A stretch of 64,000 nt of DNA from UBA1181 sp045226255 (GCA_045226255.1 JBGVCG010000014.1:1-64000); one strand, 5' to 3'; positions 38,749 through 48,225 are shown, counted from the first letter of the stretch. The notes: generated from the sequence alone by a model not told the origin. Translations and numbers: made by a program.

Positions 38749-38845
38749 GGCAAAAACAAAAGTTGCAAATTATTAAAGACCAGCGATTTTGTTTATTCTG
38801 ACCCATAAACAACCGAACGCCCACAGAACTGGAATAGGGACAATC

Positions 38846-39598
38846 TTAGATCTCTCCTCTTTCCCATCTATGGTCTATTTTGTACCCACATGCTTCAAGG
38901 TCTTCACAAAATAATTCTTCAAAGGCATGTAGTTTATGAGCGACCTTCAACACAAGGGGATGCCCACTACTTACCTTCCCCACATCGACATTCCGCCGTA
39001 TGGCTTTCTCTTCCGCGACACTTTTCTCATACAAATACACGAGCCTCTCCTTATACCTTGCGTGTCCTATCATTTTAAAGATATACGCAGATTTGATCAG
39101 GCTCGGAGAGAGGTACTGATAATCAGCGTTATCATTGAAATCCAGCCCCATCAATAGTTCCGCCACATTCTCAAGGCGGTCGTTATATTGATCGATAAAA
39201 GGGAAAACCTTTTCATCGATCAGCTCCTGCATCGCAACACGAACCGGTTGGAACTCCTCCACAGTGGAAACCAAGTAATGGGGCGAAAATAAATTTTTAT
39301 ATTTCTCCGATATAAACGTTTTCGAAATTGTCGTTTTACTTCTTTCAGCTATAACCCCATACCTGAGCAACAACGCTTCCAGTTTCGTTTCCACCTCTTT
39401 GAAATATAACCTCACAGTGAACGGCTCGACGCTATATTCATTTGAATAATTGCAATAACCTGACGCCATCAGCGCACGATTACCATTTGACTCATTAGTT
39501 TTACTAAACACATATGTCATTACGGCATGTTTCATTTCATAGTCTCTCACATTAAGAGACCTGTAAAACTCCATCAAATCCTTTTGTGTTATCGCCAT
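38846..39598 (-). CDS. Unknown cytoplasmic protein, 250 residues
   Basis: 250 residues without signal peptide or membrane segment. It begins MAITQKDLMEFYRSLNVRDYE and looks alpha/beta in the first half and helical in the second (FKMIGHARYKERLVYLYEKSVAEEKAI). I do not recognise the family. Its only regulatory hint is the promoter-like element at 39730..39789, shared with the lipoprotein gene at 6368, which suggests the two may be co-regulated. The frameshifted membrane-protein gene begins about 100 bases downstream in the same direction, so a two-gene transcript is possible. Confidence 0.7.
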   Translation of the reverse strand: MAITQKDLMEFYRSLNVRDYEMKHAVMTYVFSKTNESNGNRALMASGYCNYSNEYSVEPFTVRLYFKEVETKLEALLLRYGVIAERSKTTISKTFISEKYKNLFSPHYLVSTVEEFQPVRVAMQELIDEKVFPFIDQYNDRLENVAELLMGLDFNDNADYQYLSPSLIKSAYIFKMIGHARYKERLVYLYEKSVAEEKAIRRNVDVGKVSSGHPLVLKVAHKLHAFEELFCEDLEACGYKIDHRWERGEI

Positions 39599-39729
39599 AC
39601 TTCAATCAATCTATAAATACATATCAGGAACAGTCCTTATACACATTCTAATCCACAAAAAGCATCCTCCTCATTCCCTTTGATTCTTAAGTCAAATAAA
39701 TCCTTTACGATAAAAACCATACGGTTAGA

Positions 39730-39789
39730 AGAATACTCGTTTTGTTTGTCAGCCACCAAGATAATACTTATCGGATTCTTTTCAAAAAA
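39730..39789 (-). promoter_or_regulatory. Duplicated promoter-like element, copy B
   Basis: Counterpart of 6527..6588. On the minus strand TTG (39783..39785), 19-base spacer and TATCTTGG (39756..39763) keep exactly the same geometry. It lies 132 bases upstream of the start at 39598. Confidence 0.55.
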
Positions 39790-40044
39790 TTATTTCAAGG
39801 ACATTTCTTCGAACAATGAGAAACACAACTTATCGAAAAAAATAAATTTATTCCAAAGAAATTTTCCTCCCCATAAAATCATCCGAACGCCCGCCAAAAC
39901 AAAGCGGAGACAAACATACGCACCCTTCCCTTACCCTACGGGGAACCACGCGTTGGGCAAATTTACACACCCTTATTCCATCATTCTATTGGATAATCCA
40001 AATTATTATTATAAATTTACAAAGTGTTAATTATTAATCATCAA

Positions 40045-40050
40045 AAGGAG
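40045..40050 (+). promoter_or_regulatory. Strong Shine-Dalgarno sequence
   Basis: AAGGAG four bases before the ATG at 40055. Bacteroidota genes seldom use such a site; others in this window lack one. It fixes the start of the 214-residue protein. Confidence 0.65.
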
Positions 40051-40054
40051 ATTT

Positions 40055-40699
40055 ATGATAGACATTAGAATCATCGATGGGGAATTCGAAATCGGCGGAG
40101 ATTTCGATCTTGGATATATGGGAGTATATGATGATGATATGATATCCATAGAAAGCACTCCCGGGGAAGTGAGAGAATGGGCCATTGTGGCGGACAGCAA
40201 CAAGGCGGACAGCACAGATGAGGAATTGGCTAAATTCCTGACAAAATACTTCAACGACTTCGAAAAAAAGGTAAAAAAGAACCGCAAGCAGGTAAACAAC
40301 AACTTCCTCCGCAACATATATCTGGACATGAACAACTCCGGAACAGAGTTCTGGAACATAGAAAAAATATTCGACCCGAGCGCAATGCCGAAGGGAGAGA
40401 AATTGGACGACTCGCTTTATGACCTACACGAAGAGGAGTTAGGGAAGGCGGCGGACGAATACGAGGGCTCACCCAACGACGGCTCCATCGAGAAAGTGGA
40501 CTTCGAAGCCCTGCTAAAGGAGTATTTCCCCATGTTCAAGTGGGATGCGCTCATCGAGGAAGTCGTACCCGAGACTTTGCAGCTAGGCGACGGTGTGATC
40601 GCCTTCCAGTGCTCCGACGACTACAACAACACATTCCTATGCGGCGCTAACGACGAGCTGGACGAGGACCTAATATTCAGCGACTGGCACAACTTCTAA
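40055..40699 (+). CDS. Unknown acidic cytoplasmic protein
   Basis: 214 residues, strongly acidic, no signal peptide or membrane segment. It begins MIDIRIIDGEFEIGGDFDLG and contains a Lys-rich helix (FEKKVKKNRKQVNNNF) and an acidic C-terminus ending FSDWHNF. Small acidic soluble proteins of this kind include immunity proteins, but no toxin gene is adjacent, so that is only a possibility. It has an unusually good Shine-Dalgarno site and a strong terminator at 40732, so it is a single-gene transcript, probably well translated. Family not recognised. Confidence 0.75.
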   Translation: MIDIRIIDGEFEIGGDFDLGYMGVYDDDMISIESTPGEVREWAIVADSNKADSTDEELAKFLTKYFNDFEKKVKKNRKQVNNNFLRNIYLDMNNSGTEFWNIEKIFDPSAMPKGEKLDDSLYDLHEEELGKAADEYEGSPNDGSIEKVDFEALLKEYFPMFKWDALIEEVVPETLQLGDGVIAFQCSDDYNNTFLCGANDELDEDLIFSDWHNF

Positions 40700-40731
40700 A
40701 TTTGACCGATATTAAAACTACTTTATAAAAA

Positions 40732-40770
40732 AAGGGTCGAAAGGCTTATGCCGATCGACCCTTATCTTTT
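40732..40770. terminator. Bidirectional intrinsic terminator
   Basis: AAGGGTCGA (40732..40740) pairs with TCGACCCTT (40755..40763), with a small inner GGC-TTAT-GCC hairpin. T-rich tracts follow on both strands. It serves the convergent genes ending at 40699 and 40785. Confidence 0.88.
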
Positions 40771-40784
40771 TATCCACGTCCAAC

Positions 40785-41822
40785 TCACTTATAAAACGTT
40801 TTCGAGAAGGCACTCGCCTCGCCCTTCCCCCGCACGCAGCGCGACCACCACGCATGGAAGAAACCGAAACCATATCCCCACAGCTGCGTGAAAGCGGCAG
40901 GAACGGAAAGCAATCCGATCTTCAGGCTACTGTTTTTCACCGTCGAATCCACCATCACCAGCAACGAATAGAGCACTACCGGTGCGATACACACCCCAGC
41001 CATACAAGCCCAAAGTGAAGAGGGAGCAACAACGGACAACAAGCAACAAACCACAGCGCACACGATGCACAGCAATGAGCCCGCCGTAAAAACAGCCGGC
41101 AGCAGATGTACCAACTTCAGCGATTCAGGGTATTTCTTATACAGATTGATGCGGGCCATGCCACTGTTATAGACCTGTTTAAAGAACTTCTTCAGGTCCG
41201 TCCTACGCTTGTGCCACACCCATGATTCAGAGAACAGTCGGCAAGCGTACCCACCCTTGAAGACACGAATGCTGAAATCTATGTCCTCGCCGAAACGCAT
41301 GGAAGAGAAACCTCCCAAGGCACGGAAGACATCCGCCTTCACCCCCAGATTGAAACTGCGGGGGTAAAACTTATCCATCTTCTTTTTGCCACCACGTATT
41401 CCACCCGTGGTAAAGAAAGAGGTCATGCTATAACTGATCGCCTTCTGAAGATCCGTGAAAGAATCATGCGCACGGTCCGGCCCTCCGAAAGCGTCCGCAT
41501 ACTCACGCTCCAACTCATCCGCCGTGTTCTTCAGATAGTCTTGCGGAAGGATCACATCAGAGTCGAGAATAAGGAAATACTCGCCTTGGGCACGTTCAGC
41601 CGCATAATTGCGCGTCTGGCCCGGACCACTATTCTCCTTGTAGAAATAATGAAGCGGAATTCTGTCGGAGAAAGAAGAGCACACCTCCTCACATCTCACA
41701 GCAGAGCCATCATCCACGATGATCACCTCAAAATCCCTGAATGTTTGGGAAGAAAGGCTTTCGAGGAGTTCACCCACCTCATTCGGGCGGTTGTATACTG
41801 GAACAAGAATCGAGAATTTCAT
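40785..41822 (-). CDS. Membrane-anchored family 2 glycosyltransferase
   Basis: 345 residues from the ATG at 41822, which begins the conserved MKFSILVPVYNRPNEVGELL; an upstream start at 41840 would overlap the VanZ-like gene. GT-A features are FEVIIVDDGS, NSGPGQTRNYAAERAQGE and the metal site LDSDVILP at about residues 92-99. FGEDIDFSIRVFKGGY and VWHKRRT follow. Two or three C-terminal membrane segments (about 250-310) anchor it to the inner membrane. It probably glycosylates a lipid-linked intermediate or envelope glycan; donor unknown. It follows the VanZ-like gene by 8 bases, so both share the divergent promoter at 42308. Confidence 0.88.
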   Translation of the reverse strand: MKFSILVPVYNRPNEVGELLESLSSQTFRDFEVIIVDDGSAVRCEEVCSSFSDRIPLHYFYKENSGPGQTRNYAAERAQGEYFLILDSDVILPQDYLKNTADELEREYADAFGGPDRAHDSFTDLQKAISYSMTSFFTTGGIRGGKKKMDKFYPRSFNLGVKADVFRALGGFSSMRFGEDIDFSIRVFKGGYACRLFSESWVWHKRRTDLKKFFKQVYNSGMARINLYKKYPESLKLVHLLPAVFTAGSLLCIVCAVVCCLLSVVAPSSLWACMAGVCIAPVVLYSLLVMVDSTVKNSSLKIGLLSVPAAFTQLWGYGFGFFHAWWSRCVRGKGEASAFSKTFYK

Positions 41823-41830
41823 AAGAATGG

Positions 41831-42235
41831 TTAACGACAACCAATACCCTGGTCTTCTGGTTTCACATATTTAGGGAGCAGTTTCTTCGCCAAGAGATAA
41901 GCCGCCACAGCGCCCAAGGCATCAGCCATCCAATCGGACCAATCGCCCGTACGAGGAGGGAAGAAATTCTCCTGCAACAGTTCGATGACACCGCCATAGA
42001 CGACAGGATAGATAAGTCCCCACAGGCGCATCTGACGGTCGCTGAAGTCGTAACGTTGGCGATACAACTCGAAACAGACCACCCCAGAGAGCACAAAATA
42101 CATAAAGAAATGGGCAACCTTATCCATCCAATGGAATTGCAACTCCGGGAACTCCGGAACCGTGCGGATAATGCTCACATACAGAACAGCAAGAGACAAC
42201 ACGACGGACATGCCGTAAACTCTAAAAAAACGCAT
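41831..42235 (-). CDS. VanZ-like small membrane protein
   Basis: 134 residues with four hydrophobic segments. Conserved VanZ-type features are DKVAHFFMYFVLSG (segment 2), GVIELLQ and the Arg-Gly-Asp-x-x-D motif (RTGDWSDWMADALGA) before the last helix. Family members are membrane proteins; in some Gram-positive bacteria a member gives low teicoplanin resistance, but the role in Bacteroidota is unknown. It is the first gene of a two-gene unit with the GT2 downstream, suggesting an envelope function. Confidence 0.85.
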   Translation of the reverse strand: MRFFRVYGMSVVLSLAVLYVSIIRTVPEFPELQFHWMDKVAHFFMYFVLSGVVCFELYRQRYDFSDRQMRLWGLIYPVVYGGVIELLQENFFPPRTGDWSDWMADALGAVAAYLLAKKLLPKYVKPEDQGIGCR

Positions 42236-42299
42236 ACTGAAAATTTTTACATTAACGATCCAAATCGCTCAAAACCGAATCTAAATCACATTTTTTTCT

Positions 42300-42315
42300 T
42301 ACCTTTGCAAAGGTA
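42300..42315. promoter_or_regulatory. Divergent promoter: two -7 boxes in one palindrome
   Basis: TACCTTTGCAAAGGTA is a perfect 16-base palindrome. Its left half is TACCTTTG for trpS (rightward, ATG 24 bases after the palindrome); its right half read leftward is also TACCTTTG, for the VanZ-like gene (start at 42235). The two promoters should exclude each other. No TTG is at standard spacing for either. Confidence 0.6.
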
Positions 42316-42338
42316 TATAAAAATAAAGCAATTATAAA

Positions 42339-43328
42339 ATGAAAACTGTCGTAAGCGGCATCCGTTCGACCGGGAACCTGCACTTGGGCAATTATTACGG
42401 AGCCCTCAAGAATTTTATACGCATGCAAGAGAACAACCGTTGTTTCTTCTTCATAGCAGACTACCACTCCCTGACAACGCATCCAGACCCCAACATCCTC
42501 TATCCGAACGTGAAGAGCGTTCTGACCGAGTATTTAGCCTGCGGGTTGGATCCTGAGAAGTCGGCCATCTTTATCCAAAGCGATGTGCCGGAAGTGGTGG
42601 AGCTCTATCTGATGCTCAACATGCACGCTTACCTCGGAGAGTTGACGAAGACCGTCTCTTTCAAGGACAAAGCGAGGAAGCAGCCAGAGAATGTGAACGC
42701 CGGACTCCTCACCTACCCTACGCTGATGGCGGCGGATATCCTGATCCACAATGCGGACCAGGTACCAGTGGGCAAAGACCAGCTGCAACATTTGGAGATG
42801 ACACGCAACTTCGCCAAACGATTCAACAACTTCTACAAGGTGGAATACTTCAAGGAGCCGGTAGCCTACAACGACGGCACGGAGCCAATCAAGATCCCTG
42901 GATTGGACGGCAGCGGCAAGATGGGCAAGTCTGAAGGCAACTGCATCTATTTAGCAGACGATCCGAAGACCATCGAGAAGAAGGTGAAAAAAGCGTTGAC
43001 CGACCAAGGACCAACCGAACCTAACTCTCCGAAGCCAGATTACATAGAGAACCTCTTCACCATCATGAAGGTCGTATCCGCACCTGAAACCGTTCAATAC
43101 TTTGATGAGCAATGGAACAAGTGCGAAATACGTTACGGAGACCTGAAAAAGCAGTTGGCTGCCGACATCATCGCAGCCACGGAGCCTATCCGCGAGCGCA
43201 TCGCCTACATCGACGCCCATCCGGAGATCCTGCATAACGCAATCACCCGAGGAAAAGAATTGGCCCGCGAAAGCGCCTCAAAAACCATTAGGGAGGTACG
43301 AGAGATCATGGGATTCAGGAATTTCTAA
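42339..43328 (+). CDS. trpS: Tryptophanyl-tRNA synthetase
   Basis: 329 residues, normal length for the bacterial class Ic enzyme. It charges tRNA-Trp with tryptophan in the cytoplasm at the cost of ATP. The HIGH-type motif is TGNLHLGNY at residues 11-19 and the KMSKS-type motif is KMGKS at 194-198. Other conserved segments are FFIADYHSLT, the ADILIHNADQVPVGKDQ region for tryptophan and tRNA handling, and the C-terminal helical anticodon-binding domain. It is a single gene, with its promoter in the 42300 palindrome and a bidirectional terminator at 43401. Confidence 0.97.
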   Translation: MKTVVSGIRSTGNLHLGNYYGALKNFIRMQENNRCFFFIADYHSLTTHPDPNILYPNVKSVLTEYLACGLDPEKSAIFIQSDVPEVVELYLMLNMHAYLGELTKTVSFKDKARKQPENVNAGLLTYPTLMAADILIHNADQVPVGKDQLQHLEMTRNFAKRFNNFYKVEYFKEPVAYNDGTEPIKIPGLDGSGKMGKSEGNCIYLADDPKTIEKKVKKALTDQGPTEPNSPKPDYIENLFTIMKVVSAPETVQYFDEQWNKCEIRYGDLKKQLAADIIAATEPIRERIAYIDAHPEILHNAITRGKELARESASKTIREVREIMGFRNF

Positions 43329-43400
43329 CAAAGATTCTCCGGCACCCCTATCCCGAACTCTAAGCAAGACAAGCGTTATACCAAAATAAGAGCAAATAAA

Positions 43401-43434
43401 AAAGGCTGAATCTCTTGCGATTCAGCCTTTTTTT
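43401..43434. terminator. Bidirectional intrinsic terminator between trpS and yfhO
   Basis: A perfect 12-bp stem, AAAGGCTGAATC with GATTCAGCCTTT, loop TCTTGC, flanked by T7 on the right and an A-rich tract on the left, so it works for both convergent transcripts. Confidence 0.93.
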
Positions 43435-43459
43435 ATGATCATCCCCTATCAGAGATTGG

Positions 43460-45937
43460 TCAATCCATTTCTTCACCATCACGGCGTTTACGGACCAAGC
43501 CGTAAATCCAACTGCCCAACGCAAAGAAAAGCAAGCCATATAATATCGCATAACAGATGTACGCAACAGGTCTAGCATTTCTGACACTATCCGGATCGAA
43601 CACAAATTCGATGGAATGTTTCCCAGAAGGCACATTCAGCGCCCTCAGCAAATAGTTCGCCCTAAAATGAGGGGTTTCCTGACCATCGATATAGGCCTTC
43701 CACCCATATGGATAATAAACCTCGGAGAAAACAATCGTTCCATCCTTTTCAGACTGGGACTCATACACCAACTTGTTCGGGGCGTAACTAATCTCCTTAA
43801 CAGTCGCCAAACTATCATGTGACAAACTACGGTTCACGAATTCAGAGAACTTCACGTCAGTAACAGCCGTATTCTTCACATTGATTGTTTTAAGAGCATC
43901 AGACTCCTCGTTTGGAGTGTTAGCCACGACGATAGAGTCAACGAACCAAGCGTTCCCCATCGCATCCGGATTACGTTGAGGAATAGCCTGACCATCCTGC
44001 CCCTTTGTAATCACATATTTCGTATTCAACATGTTCAACACAGGCATGTTAAACTTCGAAATGTGCTCTTCGATCAGATCCTGATAACGGCGCAACTTAG
44101 CCGCATGATAACCACCAACCGATTTAAAATAATAGGAGGTACGGGATTCGTTGAAGGTATTGGTCGTCAAGTTCAAGACACGATAGTTCGGGTCAGTCTC
44201 CGTAGAGAGCAATTGCTCTTCCCAAGGAAGTTTCTTAAAATAGCTTTTCTCCTCTTTCTCCGTGATGAAACTATCACTACCAAAATACCGCTTGTTGATC
44301 GGCCACATGTCGAAAAGGATAAGCACACCCAACAGCGCTACAAAGATATTCGCCTTCAGCTTCTCCTTCACATATAACCACAATAGAACAAACGTCGCCG
44401 CTATGAACAAGAAAGAACGGAAAGCATCTGATCTCAACATAGACTCACGCTCATCCATAATCGATGAAACCAACCAATCAGGCAAGTTCTTGAAATTTTG
44501 CGCATCGTTCACCGAAGAGAAATCAAATAAGGCACCACCCAACAAGGAGAAAAGGAGGCAGAGGCCACCCGTCACACCCGCTGAGATAAGCATCTTCTTC
44601 ATCAAGACTTTCTTTTCCATCTTTTCCTCCATTACCTTCTTCAACGCCAAGAATCCCAGAAGAGGCATTGTCACTTCGGCCACAATCAATATAGAGGAAA
44701 CCGCACGGAACTTACTGTACATAGGGAAATACTTAAAGAAAAAGTCCGTAAGCGGCATGAAGTTATGTCCCCAAGAAAGCAAGATAGACATCACCGTAGC
44801 GACCAACAACGCCCATTTATACGGCCCCTCAACTATGCATAGACCCAAGACGAACAAGAAGCACACAATCGCACCCGCATAGACAGGACCAGCGGTAAAC
44901 GGCTGATCTCCCCAATAAGTTGGCATATGCTTAGCATAATGAGTAGCATCATGGCGAGAAACACCATGGTCGATGAGGCTTTTATAGACTTCGGAGTCCA
45001 CACCCACATCATAGCCAGACGCATTCCCCATAAATCCAGGGACCAACAAAGTAAACGTCTCGCCTACCCCGTAGCTCCATGCGGTCGCATAATCCAAATC
45101 CAAGCCTTCCGTCTTGTTCTTCTCGTCGCTTTCCTTCACCAGTTCCGAATGTCCACCACGCATAGTTTCAGACATATACTCCAAGTTAGCTTTATACTTC
45201 GGATACCACGCTCCAGTACCCACTAAGAAAGCGCCCACAAAAGCCAAGCATGCTAAGCCCAAATCCTTATAACGTTTTTCCTTAATATGGATATATAACT
45301 CGGCGCATCCTAGAACGCCAATCAACATACAATAATAGTATGCGATTTGAGGATGCTTCATCACACCTAACATCACGTAGACAGCAGTCAACAACGCTCC
45401 CCAAAGATAGCGTTTCCGGAAAATCAGGAAAAACCCGCCAACGACAGGAGCGAGCAATGCGATTGATTCCACCTTCGTGTTGTGTCCCGCCGCAATAATG
45501 ATAAAGAAATACGACGAGAAAGTTATCGCGATGGAACCCGCAATAGCAAGATTGGTTTTCAGGCGGAAACACTTGAGCATAAGGAAAAAACAGAAGAAGT
45601 AGCCCATCAGATAGAACAACGTTTCATTACCCAAAAAGAAACGAGATATCTTCGTGAAAGGCATAGACAAATCTACCGGGAAATAGGATCCTCCACCTAT
45701 CTGATAGGAAGGCATTCCAGAGAACATGGATCCTGTCCACCAAGTAGGATTGCCACTATCTTTTGACGTCATCGCCTCATGCACCATACCTTGCCAACTA
45801 ATGTGATCACCCGCCTGCACGACCTTCCCCTCCAACACAGGAGAGGCGTACACTAATGTCAATATGAGGAAGATGACTATTGCGGCCAACCATCCATAGC
45901 CCTTCTTCCATAAAGATTGAACAATCGAATTTTTCAT
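43460..45937 (-). CDS. YfhO-family membrane protein
   Basis: 825 residues with about twelve hydrophobic segments in the first 550 residues, then a soluble beta-rich domain (YPYGWKAYIDGQ, ALNVPSGKHSIEFVFDP), one last helix and a charged tail. YfhO proteins are GT-C-like enzymes; the Bacillus subtilis member glycosylates lipoteichoic acid from an undecaprenyl-phosphate sugar. In Bacteroidota the family is common and its substrate is unsettled. It is the last gene of the envelope-glycan operon, 37 bases after the flavoprotein gene, so a role in the final decoration of that glycan is plausible but inferred. Confidence 0.9.
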   Translation of the reverse strand: MKNSIVQSLWKKGYGWLAAIVIFLILTLVYASPVLEGKVVQAGDHISWQGMVHEAMTSKDSGNPTWWTGSMFSGMPSYQIGGGSYFPVDLSMPFTKISRFFLGNETLFYLMGYFFCFFLMLKCFRLKTNLAIAGSIAITFSSYFFIIIAAGHNTKVESIALLAPVVGGFFLIFRKRYLWGALLTAVYVMLGVMKHPQIAYYYCMLIGVLGCAELYIHIKEKRYKDLGLACLAFVGAFLVGTGAWYPKYKANLEYMSETMRGGHSELVKESDEKNKTEGLDLDYATAWSYGVGETFTLLVPGFMGNASGYDVGVDSEVYKSLIDHGVSRHDATHYAKHMPTYWGDQPFTAGPVYAGAIVCFLFVLGLCIVEGPYKWALLVATVMSILLSWGHNFMPLTDFFFKYFPMYSKFRAVSSILIVAEVTMPLLGFLALKKVMEEKMEKKVLMKKMLISAGVTGGLCLLFSLLGGALFDFSSVNDAQNFKNLPDWLVSSIMDERESMLRSDAFRSFLFIAATFVLLWLYVKEKLKANIFVALLGVLILFDMWPINKRYFGSDSFITEKEEKSYFKKLPWEEQLLSTETDPNYRVLNLTTNTFNESRTSYYFKSVGGYHAAKLRRYQDLIEEHISKFNMPVLNMLNTKYVITKGQDGQAIPQRNPDAMGNAWFVDSIVVANTPNEESDALKTINVKNTAVTDVKFSEFVNRSLSHDSLATVKEISYAPNKLVYESQSEKDGTIVFSEVYYPYGWKAYIDGQETPHFRANYLLRALNVPSGKHSIEFVFDPDSVRNARPVAYICYAILYGLLFFALGSWIYGLVRKRRDGEEMD

Positions 45938-45974
45938 TTACTTATCCAATTTATTAAAAACAATTACACATTCA

Positions 45975-47213
45975 CTATAACCTATCCGCCAGCATCTGCG
46001 CATCGTATATATTATCCTCCAAGGAACAATACTTCCACGCACCATAACGTCCAATAGAATAGATGTCAGAGGCCTTCAGCAAATCCATTTTCGACACCTT
46101 GTCAGTTTCAGATGATTTTGTAATATGCACATAAGCAGGATTCATCATCACCGAGCAATACGAAACCAGCTTCTCGTCATTAACGATACCAACCTTTTTC
46201 AAGTCCGAAAGGACACAATCAAGGAGGCATGGCACATCAATATTCCCCTGCGACTCCTTATTGAACCCAATCTCCACATACAGAGACATCCTATCTTGTC
46301 CAATTATATTGTCATAAAATCCGACCCTGTAGAAAGAGAGATTCTTATCAGGGAAATAGATCCAATTATTCTTCTTTTGGTTCCCTTTTTTATCAAAGCC
46401 GAGATTAAACACCAAAACCTTGTTCCAAGAATAAATACTCTTGTCATATTCCACGCCCGATTTTTCCAACAGTTCCGGGAATGGTATCGTTGAAATTAAA
46501 TTATCATAATGGATTTCCCTCTTGTCCGTCCTGGCAATTTTCCTTTCCCTATCAATAGAGACGAGTTTCTCATTTAATGAGATCTTATCATTCTCTAACC
46601 TTGAAGCGATTGACTCCACGATCTGGAACGCACCCTTCTTAGGATATAAGAAAAACGAATTGTAGGATTGGTCCTTGGTGTTTCTGAAGTTCAACACGAT
46701 CTGTTCCTTATTCGCATACGGGAAGAAACGACCCATAGCATCCACATCCAACCTGTCCAAATCCACGGCATATAACTTCTCATTATATGGGATCAGGAAT
46801 TTCTCCGCGATAGATTTCCCGAATTTAGCATAAAGCATAGCCTTGAAGGAAGATATGCATGCATCCTCCTCCTTCGAGAAGAGGTCGTACAAGCAATCGA
46901 TGAACTCTTCTTTTTCCAACTGATGGATATTCATTTGGAATGGGTAATCCACCAAGAGGCCTTTATAATAAATTTGGGTATGCTTAAAAACCTTAAGTAT
47001 ATCCTCCTCTTTAAGGTTTTTAAGCACATAGTCCTTGATTTCCGGCCTTTGGAAATGGAAAAAATGGCCAGAATAATCCCATGTGAAACCATCCTGATTT
47101 ATGGTTTTACAATACCCACCAATACTATCAGACTGTTCCACAATCAAATAGTCGTTCTTAGTAGCGGCCGCATATGCGATACCACTGATTCCCGCTCCGA
47201 TTATCAAATCCAT
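45975..47213 (-). CDS. UDP-galactopyranose-mutase-like flavoprotein
   Basis: 412 residues. The FAD-binding Rossmann motif is IIGAGISG at residues 4-11, followed by an acidic strand end (VEQSDSIGGYC) and SGHFFHF. These are features of UDP-galactopyranose mutase and protoporphyrinogen-oxidase-like amine oxidases. True Glf proteins are about 370-390 residues and this one diverges in the middle, so it may act on a different nucleotide sugar or be a related NAD(P)/FAD enzyme. It starts one base after the GT2 stop, so translation is coupled. In the operon it would make an unusual sugar donor. Confidence 0.82.
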   Translation of the reverse strand: MDLIIGAGISGIAYAAATKNDYLIVEQSDSIGGYCKTINQDGFTWDYSGHFFHFQRPEIKDYVLKNLKEEDILKVFKHTQIYYKGLLVDYPFQMNIHQLEKEEFIDCLYDLFSKEEDACISSFKAMLYAKFGKSIAEKFLIPYNEKLYAVDLDRLDVDAMGRFFPYANKEQIVLNFRNTKDQSYNSFFLYPKKGAFQIVESIASRLENDKISLNEKLVSIDRERKIARTDKREIHYDNLISTIPFPELLEKSGVEYDKSIYSWNKVLVFNLGFDKKGNQKKNNWIYFPDKNLSFYRVGFYDNIIGQDRMSLYVEIGFNKESQGNIDVPCLLDCVLSDLKKVGIVNDEKLVSYCSVMMNPAYVHITKSSETDKVSKMDLLKASDIYSIGRYGAWKYCSLEDNIYDAQMLADRL

Positions 47214-47214
47214 A

Positions 47215-48225
47215 TTATATCAACATTTCTTTTTTTGAAACATATACCTTAATCAACTTCTCCGCCAAAGAGGGCAAGTATCTGATCAAAAACGTCAGTA
47301 TCCTTAACGGCATATTTTTTTTATAATAGACATTTTTGCTATAATTAGGCACCAAACGGATTAATTCATCGTATATTTCGGAAATGGTAGAAGGCTTAGG
47401 CTCCAAGGAATTCACAACGTAATTGAAGACAGACCCCATATAGCCTTTTTTCACATATATATAATTCACCTCTTCAGGGAACTCGTCATAGACACCATGA
47501 TTTTTAGCATAGTCGAGCAAGTCCTTGAATACATTCAGACGTTTCTGATATTTGGAACTGTCTTTTGTCGTACATACAGAGCCAGGACGGATTAGATATT
47601 TATAGAAATTCTTATGGACATAGGCAATGGACTTCGCTGTCATCCACACACACGAGACGAAGAAACTATCATCTGCGCAACGATCCCCATGAAAGCGGAT
47701 CTCGTTTTCCTCAATAAAAGAACGTTTGTATATGAACGTGGCGAAAAGGGAGACATAATTCGACAAAATCTCCTTTCTCTTATCGTGAGTGATATCTCCA
47801 TTCCCCACATACGGATTCTTTATGACTTCGCCCACACTACCATCCGGATAAACCTTCTGGATTTGGCAACAACATAAATCGCTATTATTTTTACAAGCCT
47901 CCGCATACATTTCCTCAAACATTGTCGGTTCGACCCAATCATCAGAATCCACGAAGGAGATGTATTCGCCTTTCGCATAAGAAAGCGCATAATTGCGAGC
48001 CATTCCTGCGCCTAGATTCTTCTCTGGTCTTAAAATGACGAACTGATCCTTCCGGGGATGATTATCTATCAGCTTATGGACAATTTCGATACTATTATCC
48101 GGGCCATGATCATCAACGAAAATGAATTCCATTTCAGGCAAAGTCTGAGACAATAGGCTCTGCGTACATTTCTCTATAAATTGCGCCACCCCATATACGG
48201 GGAGTATGACTGACACTTTAGGCAT
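47215..48225 (-). CDS. Family 2 glycosyltransferase in glycan operon
   Basis: 336 residues, cytoplasmic, no membrane segments. GT-A motifs in order: VSVILPVYGVAQFIEKC, EFIFVDDHGPDNS, NLGAGMARNYALSYAKGE and the metal-binding SFVDSDDWVEP at about residues 90-100. RFHGDRCADDSFFVSCVW contains the likely catalytic Asp. Its start overlaps the end of the GT4 gene by 8 bases. It should add one sugar to the lipid-linked repeat unit; which sugar cannot be read. Confidence 0.92.
   Translation of the reverse strand: MPKVSVILPVYGVAQFIEKCTQSLLSQTLPEMEFIFVDDHGPDNSIEIVHKLIDNHPRKDQFVILRPEKNLGAGMARNYALSYAKGEYISFVDSDDWVEPTMFEEMYAEACKNNSDLCCCQIQKVYPDGSVGEVIKNPYVGNGDITHDKRKEILSNYVSLFATFIYKRSFIEENEIRFHGDRCADDSFFVSCVWMTAKSIAYVHKNFYKYLIRPGSVCTTKDSSKYQKRLNVFKDLLDYAKNHGVYDEFPEEVNYIYVKKGYMGSVFNYVVNSLEPKPSTISEIYDELIRLVPNYSKNVYYKKNMPLRILTFLIRYLPSLAEKLIKVYVSKKEMLI

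Larger units (their letters stand above)
39599..40054. other. Divergent intergenic region, 455 bases
   Basis: No gene. It contains copy B of the promoter-like element (39730..39789) for the leftward gene and, before the rightward gene at 40055, a near-consensus TAAATTTA around 40012 and a Shine-Dalgarno sequence at 40045. The stretch 39890-39970 is less AT-rich, with nothing assignable. Confidence 0.45.
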
